A stretch of DNA of 64,000 bases from Tanypteryx hageni (GCA_028673005.1 CM054112.1:28064124-28128123), one strand, 5' to 3'; shown: positions 11,470 to 23,795, numbered from the stretch's first letter. Made by a program: numbers and translations. The notes: generated by a model from the sequence alone, not told the origin.

Positions 11470-12548
11470 AGACTATTATTAATATCATCCAGAGTTCAAG
11501 GAACGGATGAAACTATCATACTACTGTGCATACTACTGGTAGGATGTGTATGATCCTTAATATGAAACATACAACATGCATCACATCTCCAAATAAACTA
11601 ACTATTTGTTGAAACCAGCAGAAATTCAATTTCGGAAAGTCCAGCACACTTCAAATGAAAAATCTGGTTGCAACCACCACCACAAGTTAAATAGAAAACG
11701 ATTTTTTGCTAGTGTGACACCTAACCACTACAAGCTAATGATAACTAAACAAAGATGTTAACATGTTGAGCACAAGGTACGAAAAGCTTAGCATGAAAAT
11801 TTGGGTGCCCTATCTTCCATATTTATTGAGATATTATTGTCATTCTGATTGATGGAAAGATAAAATGTGTTCATTTACATAATAATTAAGCATTTGCTTA
11901 AAACTGAACAGTAAATACTTATTAGTAAAAGCAAACTTTTATACACTCAAAATAGAGATTCTTTTAGCAATTGCTTCTGGTGCTTTCTTTTAGCATTTAC
12001 TAAGTTTTTATTCACTTGGTTCAATGGGTAAGAGGAGACCAGAAATCTAAACTCCTAACAAGCAATGTGCAAAAGGCTGGTATAGTGTTTGGGATGTATT
12101 CAAGTAAATCCAGCTGTAATGGCAAGCAAAATTTCTCTTTACTTAGCTTTGCTTTAAGTGATTCAATATTAATATGGCAAAATAATCAAAATCCACATAA
12201 GCGAGACTAAATGTTAACCACTTGGGTTTCCTTGTTGCCTAATAAGCAAATGATGTTACACATTAAGAACTCTCAAAAAACTGTCATACAAAGAATAGTT
12301 GCATGTCTACCATAAACATTTTAGTCTAGAGAGAAAAGAGAGATGCGAATAAAGATGATTTTTACCAAACACAGTTTCAAGTGAGTAAGCAATCTGCGGA
12401 ATCTTGTAAAGACATCCACACCCATGTACACTATAACTCCCATATTCAATAGTAAATTGCAATTGATTCCATAAGATGCAATGTCTTCCATGAATTACAG
12501 TTTACCCAATTTACATTGAAAAGAGAAGTTAGTTCCGTTTCCTTACCT
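11470..12548. other. A+T-rich stretch without recognisable gene
   Basis: Short frames only; nothing I can support. Confidence 0.35.
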
Positions 12549-13231
12549 TTACAGAGAAAAATCCTTCGGTGGTGGGATATCACTCTCTAGGGTGCTAGAA
12601 ATACATTTCTTAAGATGACCACCCCGATTATGGACTTCATCACAGAACAGCTGTATCACGGACACAATGGTATAATAATCCAAGAGGTCGATTAGCCAGA
12701 AATTCCATACGAGCACAATGAAATTTACACTACTGCAAAGATTTAAGGCGTAATGTTGGACATTATTACAAGTCTTACTAGCCAAAAACCTTTAATAAAA
12801 GTCAACATATAGCGATAATTGTTTGCATTAATTCTTGTAAAAATTTAACCAAATACAAACTAAAAATATTTAAATACGGCTGTTGACAGACCTATAACAT
12901 TAATACTTATAACAGGGACCGCTGCTTCCTAAGCACCTACGATCACAGTTACGTCTTGACGAAGAAAATGATTAGTACCTTACGTCGACCATAGGAGGTC
13001 GCTAAGGACAGAGACCCAAAATTTTGGAAGGAAAAAATCAAATTACTCTTAAGCCAAAGCCGACCTTGTCAACTGCGGTCAGTTTCGCGGTTTCCGACGT
13101 TACGCGCGGCTTAACTTCAATTTTTTATCAAAACACTGATAAATGAATCAATTGAGGAGTAACAAAATTTTAACCGGTAAACACAAGCATCGGTCTCTCA
13201 GACAGCAAGAAAATTTTCGGCTTAAACTTAC

Positions 13232-13330
13232 TTTACGTTCCAGGGAGCTTATCCTGCTTGTCCTGTAGATTGCGCCTCTGTGCGTCTGTGCCTCTGTCGA
13301 TGTTGTTATCGATGTTCTTATGTTGTTTTG
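13232..13330 (-). other. possible 5' leader exon of the minus-strand gene at 8548
   Basis: The region 12.95-13.35 kb is distinctly less A+T-rich and has more CpG than its surroundings, as at an arthropod promoter. On the minus strand a consensus donor, AAA|GTAAGT, lies at 13231-13226. No ATG-led frame of note precedes it, so a non-coding leader is likely. Linking it to the exon 4.6 kb away is inference. Confidence 0.3.
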
Positions 13331-13339
13331 CGTGGTCCC

Positions 13340-14675
13340 GGATTCGAATTGTGATTTCGAGTTATTCTAGTTTATTTTGCTCTTAAATGTTGATGCTCAG
13401 CTTTTAAATGTGATTTCTCGTGTTTTAGTTTGAATTGTTCCAAATCGTTCCTCGGCAAAGGTGAATGATAAAAGTCTGAATACTGGAATCACAGCAAAAC
13501 TGAACAAGCTGAACCAAAACTGAAAAAATTTTAATTAACAAAATTACTAATAATGAGGTATAAATTTACAAAGATATTTTTTGTTGTTAAATAAAAACAG
13601 CTCCTTACAATTCAAACTTAAAAACCCTTTTATTGCACCTCATATTACACAATACCTCAACATTATTTTAAATTATATAGGCCCAAGTGGCTGAATAGCC
13701 AAAGCAATGGAAGGAGTGGTGTCTGTAGAGTTACAGTACATACATTTTTTCATATAACTATAGTAATGATAGGCTTAACAATATTATTGATTTAAAATCA
13801 GATATTTCATTGTTACATGATAACAAATCTCAATTTGTAGTCTTATAAAATAACAGTTATACAAGATTCTGTACATGAGCCTATAATAAACAGTTGAGAC
13901 CAATAATTTATTGTAAATACCCATCAAGATAATGAGAAGGAATTTAAAACACAAACTACATTTATTTTAAATTTTATTTAAATTCAAGGAAAACAGCAAT
14001 AACATTTCACAAAAGCTATCCTCATTCCTCTGATTATGAACAAGTTTGCTCAAAGAATCCCAAGAATCATTTTTTATATTAAAAATGCTTTGAGATTGTT
14101 CCTCGAAATCTTCAAACTTAGATAAGTAGCATTAAACATGGGCTATGATATCAAATTTCTTGGTGTTTGGAGAAAATCAATGGTATTAACAAGAATCATT
14201 CTCAATATTGTAAAGGATATAACTTCTTTTTAAACCAACGAAATATTTGGATTTAATCAAAAATATAAAATGTATAATCAAAAAATTTATGCTGCATGAA
14301 GATAAATTTATGATGAAACTACCATAAACTATTTGAAAGAAAGGCCTATGCTAATTTCTATATTTATTTAGGTTCAGCTTTTGTACCACTTGTTTAGTAC
14401 ATACAACGTATTTGTAACTATCAATATTAATGACATAAAGTCGATATTTCTTTATAAAAGTCTGTATAGGATAAATTCATTTCTGAAAGATAACATATAG
14501 AGCTCAAATTATGTTTGCCATTAGGTAGCTAATAATTTTGAACATTCCTTATCTGTAGTACAAATTTTCATAATACCATATAATTAAGATAAATCAATAA
14601 TAAAATATGAATGATTTATGATGATTTTTTACCTAAATGAATCAATATTGTTTTAACTCAAGAGAACTATATATA
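13340..14675. other. A+T-rich stretch without recognisable gene
   Basis: No coding, tRNA-like or inverted-repeat signal that I can support. Confidence 0.4.
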
Positions 14676-15003
14676 ATATTAATAATAATTTTATTTGTTC
14701 CATTGGTCATGGACATGGAGTAAGTTAGTAATAAAAAATAAAGATTACTAAAATCAATACACATTAGAAAGATCAAACAAAAGACAATTAGATTGAAAAT
14801 TTAAAAAATACATCATATAAGACATATATCAAAGGTACAAATATATATATTCAGAACTATGCATTGCAATCATTTATGAATTCATTTATACTATAGTATG
14901 CTTAGCTCAGGAGAAACCTTTTCAATTGACTCTTGAAAGGTGACATGGAGGAAATGGATTTAAACCTTGCAGGAATATTGTTGTAAATAATTGAGGCTGC
15001 ATG
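14676..15003 (-). pseudogene. 3' end of a jockey/CR1-like LINE
   Basis: On the minus strand the frame from 15003 reads AASIIYNNIPARFKSISS, then SPFKSQLKRFLLS and YYSINEFIND. This is the usual C-terminus of the polyprotein in jockey/CR1/I-type LINEs. It is followed by 'caatggaacaaataaaa' and a (TTA)n tail at 14690-14676, the expected microsatellite 3' end. The upstream RT part is not on the same strand: it lies inverted at 15004-15525. Confidence 0.65.
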
Positions 15004-15525
15004 ATGAGGTCCACATTGACTGAGGGAGAGTTTATAACTGTTCATGTGAACATCATGAATGACCTTCCTAACAAATTTACAGAATGCTCTCCGACCTTGT
15101 ATGCTGATGATACGTCCTGCCTGGTAACCGCTGATAGTTTCCCACTTCTGACAGAGTTTGCTAGTATATCAGTCAACCAAATGTTGAAATGGTGCAATCT
15201 AAACAATCTTGACATAAATATCAATAAAACCTCTTACCTGCTATTTCACAAAAAAAACTATCCCACCCTGTAGCCCCCTTCTTAAAATGAGCAGTAAAAG
15301 CATCTCTAGAAACACGTCAACTAATTTTCTTGGGCTACTTATTAATGAAGAGTTGGATTGGCTAGATCACATTAATGGAGTTGCTAAAAAAGTTGCCACT
15401 GGTGTTTTTATGATAAGAAAGTTGGCCCCAATACTTCCTATTGAAAGCTTACTATCTCTCTACTATGCTAAAGTGCATTCTTTGTTAAGCTATGGAATAT
15501 TATTTTGGGGTAATGCATTTCCAAA
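15004..15525 (+). pseudogene. inverted reverse-transcriptase fragment of the same type of LINE
   Basis: The plus strand reads MNDLPNKFTECSPTLY then ADDTSCLVTADSF (catalytic YADD), MLKWCNLNNLDININKTSY, and after a stop and frame change STNFLGLLINEELDWLDHI, YYAKVHSLLSYGILFWGNA. These are RT palm, thumb and following motifs of jockey/CR1-like LINEs. It ends abruptly at about 15520 where the tandem array starts. Head-to-head arrangement with 14676-15003 is the pattern left by twin priming during insertion. Confidence 0.65.
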
Positions 15526-17620
15526 TGTGCTACGGAGTTGAAATTTTTTTTATAAGTAGAATACTTAAAAAAACAAAATAGGGATTATACAAATTTTGTT
15601 ATTTTGATTTGTTTGGCAGTTAAAAATTCATAAAATTTAAACAAATAGATAACTGTTTAGACATTACGGGATGAGCTATGGAGCTGAAATTTTTAAGTTA
15701 TGTACAAAGTAGTGAATTAGCACAAAAAACATTTCAATTTTACCATACATGAATTTCGGCGGCCGTTAAAAATTATTAATTTTTAACAATTAGAAAATAT
15801 TATTTGACTTCTAGAAGTGCTACAACATTAAAATTTGGCTAAAATGTATAGCATTAGTACCCCATAAAGAAGATAGTGTAAAAGTTTTAAAATTGAAACA
15901 TTTGGGGATTGTTTTAAACTATTATTTTTACATGTGGGAAAAACAGAAATCGCTGCAGAGGTGAAATCTTTAGAATTGAAAGAATATTTGTAATGATGTA
16001 ATGTCTGTCTGAAAAATGAATGTTTTTTCAAGGTGATATGAAATTCTTGCAGTATGCAAGCACCTTTTTCTACTATGTCATATCCTCCTCCTCTGTAAGA
16101 AACGTCTATATATAATGATAGGAGGATACTAATGTTTAGGCACTTCCAGATGAGCTAGAGATTCGAAATTTTTTTCATAGGTAGGATTTTGTGCAAAACC
16201 GACTAGAAAAAACGAAAATCTTAAAAAGTGCAACAATGCGGACGCTAAAAATTTGCAATTGTTTAAACAAATTATCAAGGTTTATGTATTTCCGCATGTG
16301 CTATGAAGTTGAAATTTCTTTTATTAGTAGAATTGTTAAAAAAACGAAATAGGGATTATACAAATTTTGTTATTTTGATTTGTTTGGCAGTTAAAAATTC
16401 ATAAAATTTAAACAAATAGATAACTGTTTAGACATTACGGGATGAGCTATGGAGCTGAAATTTTTAAGTTATGTACAAAGTAGTGAATTAGCACAAAAAA
16501 CATTTCAATTTTACCATACATGAATTTTGGCGGCCGTTAAAAATTATTTAAGTTTTAACAATTAGAAAATATTATTTGACTTCTAGAAGTACTAACACTT
16601 TAAAATTAGGCAGAAATGTGTAGCATTAGTACCCCATAATGGAGAAAGTAAAAAATTCCTAAAATTTCAATGTTTGGGGACTGTTTTAATCTATTATTTT
16701 TACATAAGGGAAAAACGAAAATCTCTGCGAGGGTGAAACCTTTTGAATAAAAAAATATTTGTAATCATGAAATATGAAAAATGAATGTTTTTTTGTTGAG
16801 ATGATATGCTTGCAGAATGCAAGCACCAACTACTTGTATGTTATATCCTCCTCCTCCTCCTCTGTAAGAGTCGTCGATATATAATGATAGGAGGATACTA
16901 ATGTTTAGGCACTTCCAGATAAGCTGTAGATTCGAAATTTTTTTCTTTGGTAGGATTTTGTGGAAAACCGATAGGAAAAAACGAAAATCTTGAAAAAGTG
17001 CAACAATGCGGCCGCTAAAAATTCGCAATCGTTTAAACAAATTTTCAAGGTTTATGTATTTCCGAATGTGCTACGGAGCTGAAATTTTTTTTAGAGGTAG
17101 GAAATATAAAAAAACGAAATAGGGATTATACAAATTTTGATATTTTAATTTGTTTGGCAGTTAAAAATTCTTAAAATTTAAACAAATAGGTAAATGTTTA
17201 GATACTACGGGGCGAGTTAGAAAGCTGATATTTTCAAGGTATTTAGTGTTTAGTCTATTTAAACGAATAAATATTTCACTGTATCCATGAAATCGTTATT
17301 ACGGCCGTTAAAAATTATTTTAATTTAAACAATTAGATAAATGTTATTTCATTTCTAAATGTTCTACAAATTAAACATTTTGCGAAAATATGTGGCATTA
17401 TTAACCCAATGTGGGAAAAGTATAATATTACGAAAATTTCAAAAATTAGTGATTGATTTACTGCATTATTGTTCCATAATGAAAAAACGAAAACCGGTCC
17501 CGAGGAGAAATCTTTAGAATTAAAGAAATATTTCTCATGATGAAAAATCTCTCTGAAAATTGAATTTTTTTCAAGGTGAGATGAAATGCTTGCAGAATGC
17601 AAGCACCTTCTACTAGTAAT
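15515..17620. repeat. tandem array, ~770-bp unit, 2.7 copies, with internal sub-repeats
   Basis: Units start at about 15515, 16285 and 17055 with 'atttccNNatgtgcta'. Each holds 'acgggatgagctatgga', 'cggccgttaaaaatt', the hairpin 'tgcttgcagaatgcaagca' (16043, 16808 and 17588) and, in the first two, 'tatcctcctcctctg' facing 'ataggaggata'. Within a unit, blocks of roughly 150-200 bp share 'gagctNNNgaNNtgaaattttt' followed by 'aaaacgaaa' and 'gttaaaaatt', so the unit itself looks built from older repeats. No coding frame. Confidence 0.85.
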
Positions 17621-18341
17621 TTTATAAGGACAAGGAATAAAGTAGCAGAAAGAGAAATCTCTTTTTTACTACAGCAAATAAATCAGATGTCACCATCCAT
17701 TTAAAGAAGACCTTTTCTGAAAGCTAAGCTGTTTGGGCTTGTTTCTCATTCATTCTTGGGGGAAATATTCAGTTAAATTTCATCTGTAAAGATAGGGTGT
17801 AAGGTACATTGGTGCAATGGTGATCAGTGAGATCACCATAGAACATATATTTTATTTTAGTCTGAGTATTACTTCCCCAAGAAATCTTGAGCTGCGTGGC
17901 CTTCCTCTAACTGGACAAAAAATGGCAAAAGAAATAACATATTTTGTATCATAAAAATGGTTCATCCAATGTAAATGTCAAGTTGTATCCCCTGAAAGGG
18001 TAATTCTGAAAACATTGGGCAACCAGTTTAGTTTTCCATGTAATTTGGACTTGAACCTTTTATCTGACTGTTCCACTATCTTACCTACCTGAGGTCTCGC
18101 CAGGGTTATATAATAAAGGCAAAAATGCTAACAGTGAAGGATGATGTTACTGTACAGAAATCACTTTTCTTAATCTGGTATCCTGCTTTCAAATAATAGT
18201 ACTAATCCCATATGACAGGGGCAGCCAACCAAGGACCCACAGGAAGTATGCATTCCCTGAACAGGTTTTATGCAGCCTGTGATGCTATGATGGAAAAGTG
18301 ATCCATAAAATTTAATACACAAACTCATACTTTTACTATAA
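17621..18341. other. stretch without recognisable gene
   Basis: Non-coding by eye; may include 3' sequence of the SMYD4-like gene, but no exon could be identified. Confidence 0.3.
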
Positions 18342-19140
18342 TCTAATATATAAAAGGTAAAAATCAAAAAACCCCTTCTAACCAAAATATCTCCAGAAAA
18401 TACCAACCGATTTCAATCAATCTTTTTTTAGGTGACAGGGCAGGCCCCAAAGTAGGTTTGGATACCACACTCACGCAATACAGCCCTGGTAAGAAATCCA
18501 TTTCTGTCTGTAACTATGTTCCCTTATAACTCGAGAAGGTTGAACCGATTTGCACCATTCTTTCACTAATTTGTTCAGCATTACAACGAACAGGTTTACG
18601 TAAAAAAATACAATACAATATACAATATTTAAGGCAAATAACGTTTTTACCTATAGTGTAAATACATTTCACATACAAATAAACTGATGTGGGCAACACA
18701 TGACTTTCTCCATATATATATGGCATATTACATGTTGTTAGCTCTGGGATTGTTGGCAATGTTTACTTCCGGTTGACAATTAAGACAAGAAAAAGAGTGT
18801 TACTAAGACAACTAAGCGTCAATTGCTAACAATAGTCTTCGGTAGGTGGCATGGTGGTGGTAGCTAAAAATATATGATATCTCTTAAACAAGGCATTATA
18901 TGGAAATATGTATCAAACAAAGGTTGTAGAAAATTAAATTTCCTACAACTTTTATTCCAATACATTTTTACATTTATCAAATATTAAAGCAAATATTTAA
19001 AAATAACGGATAAGTGACAAGAGTAAACACCCACTTCCGGTGGACCGATTTTTACCAAAAACTAATCAGATCATCTAACTTTTATAAAAATGTTCTATTT
19101 AAAATTTTGCATTGACCTGATTAATAATTTTTGAGTTAGA
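18342..19140 (+). repeat. Helitron-like non-autonomous fragment
   Basis: The start 'tctaatatataaaaggtaa' resembles Helitron 5' termini (TC followed by A/T-rich sequence). Inside are 'aaccgatttcaatcaatc' and 'gaaccgatttgcaccatt' phrases common in arthropod Helitron-like and related repeats. A 3' hairpin with CTRR end was not found, so class and right boundary are uncertain. Confidence 0.35.
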
Positions 19141-19882
19141 GCACCCACACTTATGTGATATCTAAGAATCTCAAGGTAACATCTGAAGAAACTCTAAATC
19201 TGGCCCGCCAAAGCTTGACAACTTCTAATTTGGTCCACCAAAGAATTCTCAACCACCAAAGCAGGTAAAAAAGATTGCTCACTCTGGTATATACAGCAGA
19301 TATCTCTTAATATGATCACATTGGGCTCTATTTAATTGACAACATTAAGCAGCTGATAATAATAAATGGCAATCTTGCATTTTTAAACCATCTCAGTAGC
19401 ACTTCTTCCGTCTGCACTTTCTTTTTCTATGCATTGATATTTTCATTTACACCTACTCAGAAAAAGTTTAAAAGTTTGCATAAAATAAGCTTTAAAATAC
19501 ATATTCTTATTGTTAGTGCCAATCTTTCAATGTTCTTGGAAAAAGCATCATAATCTCTTAAAGAGTTTTTGTTTTTCTTGTAAAATTGAATCTTTCTTAT
19601 ACAGTGACATTTTCTTATAAAAAATTGGGCTGTTGAGTGTACAAAATAATTTTCCATAAAACTGTCATTGGTGATTGGATACCTTCATCACAAAACCATT
19701 GCTGGGGACAGAAGACTGCTGCGTTAGTTGCATCTTTTCATGTGGTGTGTTTCCATCGCACAACGATCAAGAAAGAATTATCAAACCAACTTTACGGCTG
19801 AAATTAAACTGAAAAATTATTTCTCTAATAGCCATAAAAAGGTTTAGCTCAGTTTGAATTTGCTAGAGTTGAAAGCAATTAC

Positions 19883-20708
19883 CTTCTAGAGCATAGCAGT
19901 GTTTTATGGCCTCTTGACAATCATTATACTCCTTCCATGACCTCATTAAAGTCTTATCCATTAGCAGCAAATGCTTTATAAGTTTCATTTTGTCAACTCT
20001 TTCCCCTGCTATTACACAAGAGAAAACACTTTTGAATTCATTTGATGAATTTGTCAACTCTTCCTTTAAAGCACTAATATCCATCAATCTGTGACAGGTA
20101 AATAATTCGCCACTATTTGGTAGTGGGTCCTGGTTTTGATTTTCTACCACTCTTTCTAATTGGCCATTTCCACAAATTTGACAGCGCAAATTCTGTTCGA
20201 CACCTACTTCTTTTATCAATTGGTAACAAGGCCATCTTTCCGAACATGCTGTGCAGTTACAATCAAAGAAATATTGTGACTTGAGATTTTCATGCCTCAA
20301 CTGAACTGAATGCACTGCATAATGATATCCATAATTGTCTAACACTTGTTCCCCTTTGTTTATAGGTCTAATGGCTTGTAATATTGCAGTACTTCCATCA
20401 TAACTGTGTCTAACAACAATGGGGTCACATGAATGATTAATCAAACTAAGCATTGCATAAGCAGCTGCTCCTATCTCAACTAATGATGAAGACAATTCAT
20501 GCTGGTATTTCTCAGACATATCTGATGCAGGTTTTACCTTTTCAACAAAGAGCTCAGACACCTCATGTGCATTGCAAAGTAAATTCTGGAGGTGTCTCAA
20601 AATCAATTCACCAACTAATACTTCAAGGCTTTCAGTACCAGAGGTCAACTCAGAATTGAATAAGGAAGTATTAACTTTTAAACAGCTCACAATACAGAAG
20701 ATATACAT
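19883..20708 (-). CDS. SMYD4: SMYD4-like protein, SET-domain exon
   Basis: This minus-strand frame carries the SET core: NAHEVSELFVEKV, IGAAAYAMLSLINHSCDP (the NHSCDP block contacts S-adenosylmethionine), IRPINKGEQVLDNYGYHYA and a post-SET zinc-binding CNCTACSERWPC. SMYD4 proteins are predicted lysine methyltransferases of nucleus and cytoplasm that combine TPR, MYND and SET domains. The exon ends in a donor, GAAG|GTAATT (19882-19877), so more coding sequence should follow to the left; I could not find it. At the upstream side the frame changes between 20693 and 20708: the preceding block ends SDLFKRS in another frame with no splice signal between. No other host gene is near on this strand. 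Confidence 0.85.
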
Positions 20709-21023
20709 GATCTTTTGAAGAGATCGGATACATATCGTTTATCACTATGACCCTCTAGGTGGTATATAGGGGTATAGTCAGAGGAGTCATATTTTCCATT
20801 CACAGAAAAGCCTTTCTCTCTCAATGAATTGGAATAAGGGTTTAAATCAATAGCACTAAGAATTTTTTTTTTAAGAAGTAAACTGAAGAGAAAGTACAAT
20901 CCGTAAGAATAAGAGTGACATCTTACCCATATCAAGTTTTAAAATGTAGTAAAGAATAGAACATTCTTTCTCATGGTACCCTATCCATGAACTTCTTCGA
21001 CATTCTTCACTGCAAAACATAAC
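20693..21023 (-). CDS. SMYD4: SMYD4-like protein, second half of MYND finger and linker
   Basis: An acceptor 'tccacag' (21024-21026) opens an exon reading VMFCSEECRRSSWIGYH then EKECSILYYILKLDMG, supplying C-x3-C and H-x3-C of the MYND zinc finger. Immediately after, 'GGTAAG' looks like a donor, but the frame also continues as KMSLLFLRIVLSLQ before a stop. A later block in a shifted frame reads LLLKKKILSAIDLNPYSNS, then YHLEGHSDKRYVSDLFKRS, which belongs to the SET-proximal linker. A 44-nt mini-intron does not restore the right frame, so I infer a one-base indel near an A10 run (about 20865-20880). Confidence 0.75.
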
Positions 21024-22544
21024 CTGTGGATAGCAAGTAAATTGAAACAAATATTAGTCTGTTGACCCTAGTTAAACTAAAAAAACTATTTCATTTAATC
21101 TTTAATGGCCGAGCAGTCTCTAATGTGACTCAATTTACCACTGTTGGCCAAGCAGTCCTTTATGGGACCACAGTAACTCCCATTCATTGTAAATAACATC
21201 TTTATTTTAATGAAAATGCATCATTTGCTTCTGTGTAAACATACTTAAGAAGGCCTGTTACTTGAGAATTCTTGTTATGCACCCCATCTGGTGATTGTAA
21301 TGTATACAGATCTCAAGAAGTTCGGAAAACAGGCAAAAAATATAACTTGCTAATCAGAGGGAAATTTCCTAATAGAGGGATTTTTCCCTTTTTAATTTAA
21401 CTCTACCCACTGCGGATTACTGGGGCATTTAAGCACTATATGCTACAGGTTAAGGCAATTAATTATCGACTAATGGAAATTCTATTAGCTTGTGGTATGA
21501 TGAATTAATCTGAACAACTGCATTATTATTAGGAAACTAACACATAAATATTGTTATTTCTACAATTGATAGCACTCCAAAAAAACACACTGAATGATAG
21601 TTATCTTCATCAGAAACAAATAGTTTAAGAAAAAAATGATCAAGTACGAAAGTCTCTGAAGAGACTTCATTGAATTAAAAGTTGATTCCTTTGTAATCTA
21701 CCAATTGTGTAACTGGAAGGTCTTTTCTTTCTCACAAGTTTCTTGGTGAAACATCAGTGGATGAAAAAATGATACATAAGTTTTTGAAAATCAGAATACC
21801 ACTTAACACTTTCAATGTCTACCGTACATCTTGAGGTTTCATAATGAAAAGCCCCTGAGATTGCAGAGGCTTTTCCTAAAGCTGTGAAGTCCTGTCGAGA
21901 TGCAAAATCTTTTATGCAAGGTATGAAGTCCCAAAAAAGGTCAATTCAGAAAAAATACTTGGTTAAATTCTACTATTTAATAAAAACTAAGAGCTGCTTT
22001 CTTTTGAGATCGATTCTAGTTTAACTAATTGTAAAAATCAATCTCTCAAAATAATCATAGTTATTTCCTCATCTTAATTTTTGTACTTTTCACAGCTATC
22101 TACATACTTTTTCTTTTAAAAAAGTACTTTAATAACGCTAATATGGTGACGATTTTTTGCTCCAATTAGTGTTGAATTTGGGGCTGAAAACTGAATTAAT
22201 TCCTAGTAAACATACTTTTTAGTATCATTAAGGGAAGTTCACCATTTCCACACAGAGTAAGATCAGCAGCTTTTTTGACTGATTCTCCACTGCAATTTTA
22301 TGAGCATAGACCATTAATTGGGGCTTCTGGTGCACAAGACAGAAATTGGTATTTGCCATGCAAGTGCTACGAGATAAATTAGAATTAAACAAGTATGATA
22401 TGCTTTAACTTAAAAATTATATGAATTCCATATTTGGAGGACGTCAATTAAAATTCAACTTCAAAATCGAGCCCTTTTATAAAAATAAGGCTTTTTCCAC
22501 ATACAAATTAAATTTTTAAATTTTCCAATTCTTAAAAATCTTAC

Positions 22545-22666
22545 ATTACAACAACTTTCACAGGGAATCAACGAGCTGCATCTCTTTAAACAATTATAGC
22601 AATGAGTGATGTAGAATTCAGGTAAAAGTATGGTTGCGAATGGTTCTTCGATGATGATAACATCGC
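22545..22666 (-). CDS. SMYD4: SMYD4-like protein, MYND first-half exon
   Basis: Acceptor 'ctttcag' (22667-22673) and donor AAT|GTAAG (22544-22540) are clean. The exon reads GDVIIIEEPFATILLPEF, then HCYNCLKRCSSLIPC and ESCCN. Joined across the intron it gives C-x2-C, C-x2-C, C-x3-C and H-x3-C, a complete MYND pattern. The EEPFA block is the start of the split SET domain. The intron that follows (22544-21024) is non-coding. Confidence 0.9.
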
Positions 22667-22786
22667 CTGAAAGAAAAACGTACACGGTAGCCAATAATAG
22701 AACTTTCTTAAGAATCAATAATGAATTAAGATCAGTAGTTGAGAGATTTGATTAGGAATGTATCTTTATGCAATACCCTAACTAAC

Positions 22787-23499
22787 CAGGAATGATATTT
22801 TTGGTAGCCACAACATGCAGACCGAAATCATCGGAGTAATGAATTTCTACACAGTCAGATGCGCATAGTATCTCCTCATTTTTACAACTTATGGATGGAT
22901 GGCATTCTAATTGATTTGCCACACTAGGCTTAAGATCTCCGTGACTTATCACACAATCCTTCAATATAGATAAAAGATTCATTTCCACCTCTTTTTGCTT
23001 CTTCTCTGAGGTCGCATTCTTCAGAAGTGTACGAGAATCTTCGTAGCTCTTCTTAGCTTCACTGTGCCTTCCTAATTTACAGTAACTCTCTCCCTTTCTT
23101 TTCAATAGCTTATACTTAAGGTCATCTGGGTAATTTAATTGCTCTATCTATATCCAAAACAGAATCTTTAAAACACCCAAGAGAATATAGTACAGCAGAC
23201 CTGTTAGCATACGCCAAAGACAACTCAACCGAACTAGAGGCTACTAAGACACTTCTATTGTAAAGTTTCAAGGCCTTAGTTTCCCTTCCTTTAATAAATG
23301 CTTCGTTCCCTTCATTTCTCAAGCAAATGGACTTAGTTGAACATTTTACAGGGACTTCATCATCAAGGCACGAAGGCCGGAATACGTTCTCAAAGGCGAG
23401 TTTTCTAACGAAGAGAAAACGTTTATAGTCCGAGGTTAATTTGGAGAATTCACTTGATATTTTCTCCACTATACCTTGTTCTTTCAAACAAGTGCACAT
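22787..23499 (-). CDS. SMYD4: SMYD4-like protein, N-terminal TPR exon
   Basis: The first frame (23499-23125) reads from MCTCLKEQGIVEKI through RNEGNEAFIKGRETKAL, LSLAYANRSAVLYSLG and VLDIDRAIKL: two TPR helices pairs. The second (about 23118-22787) continues YPDDLKYKLLKRKGESY, GRHSEAKKSYEDS and HYSDDFGLHVVATKNIIPG, ending at donor CCTG|GTTAGT. Phase across the donor is consistent with the next exon. Between them, near 23118, the frame shifts by one with no intron signal. In-frame stops lie upstream of 23499, and the ATG there is the only usable start. The 5' flank holds a foldback element (23796) and a P-like element (24028). Confidence 0.8.
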
Positions 23500-23795
23500 A
23501 TTACTAAAGAAGTCGGAAAACCCTTTGTCATGCTGGACGATTTTTTGATAAAATCTTCAAAAAATAAACGTCTAAATTTTCCAGATACAATTTAGACACG
23601 GAAAGCAATTAGTTTCACTTTTGATTGAGCTTCAAACTACAATAAAATTCAGTAACAGTCACCAAAAATATGAAATTCGACCTGATGAAATCCACATCTA
23701 AACAATGCTAAGGAATCAGGGACCATCAGTGGATATTTTTAGGACGGAAGATCGTGTGTTAAGTTGAACACGATATACCGCATACAATATATCGA

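Noticed and set aside
12549..12785. 78-codon minus-strand frame ending beside AAAG|GTAAGG
   Set aside because: It has no ATG (opens at TTG), stops just before the donor-like site and shows no known motif; a non-coding exon is possible but not supported.
16021..16070. Hammerhead ribozyme in the tandem array ('gaaat' before a 6-bp hairpin)
   Set aside because: The stem III-like hairpin is good, but no CTGANGA box with a stem II precedes it and no U-H cleavage site follows.
20870..20935. 44-nt mini-intron in the SMYD4-like gene
   Set aside because: GT and AG are present, but joining them gives a frame that stops at once; a one-base indel explains the data better.
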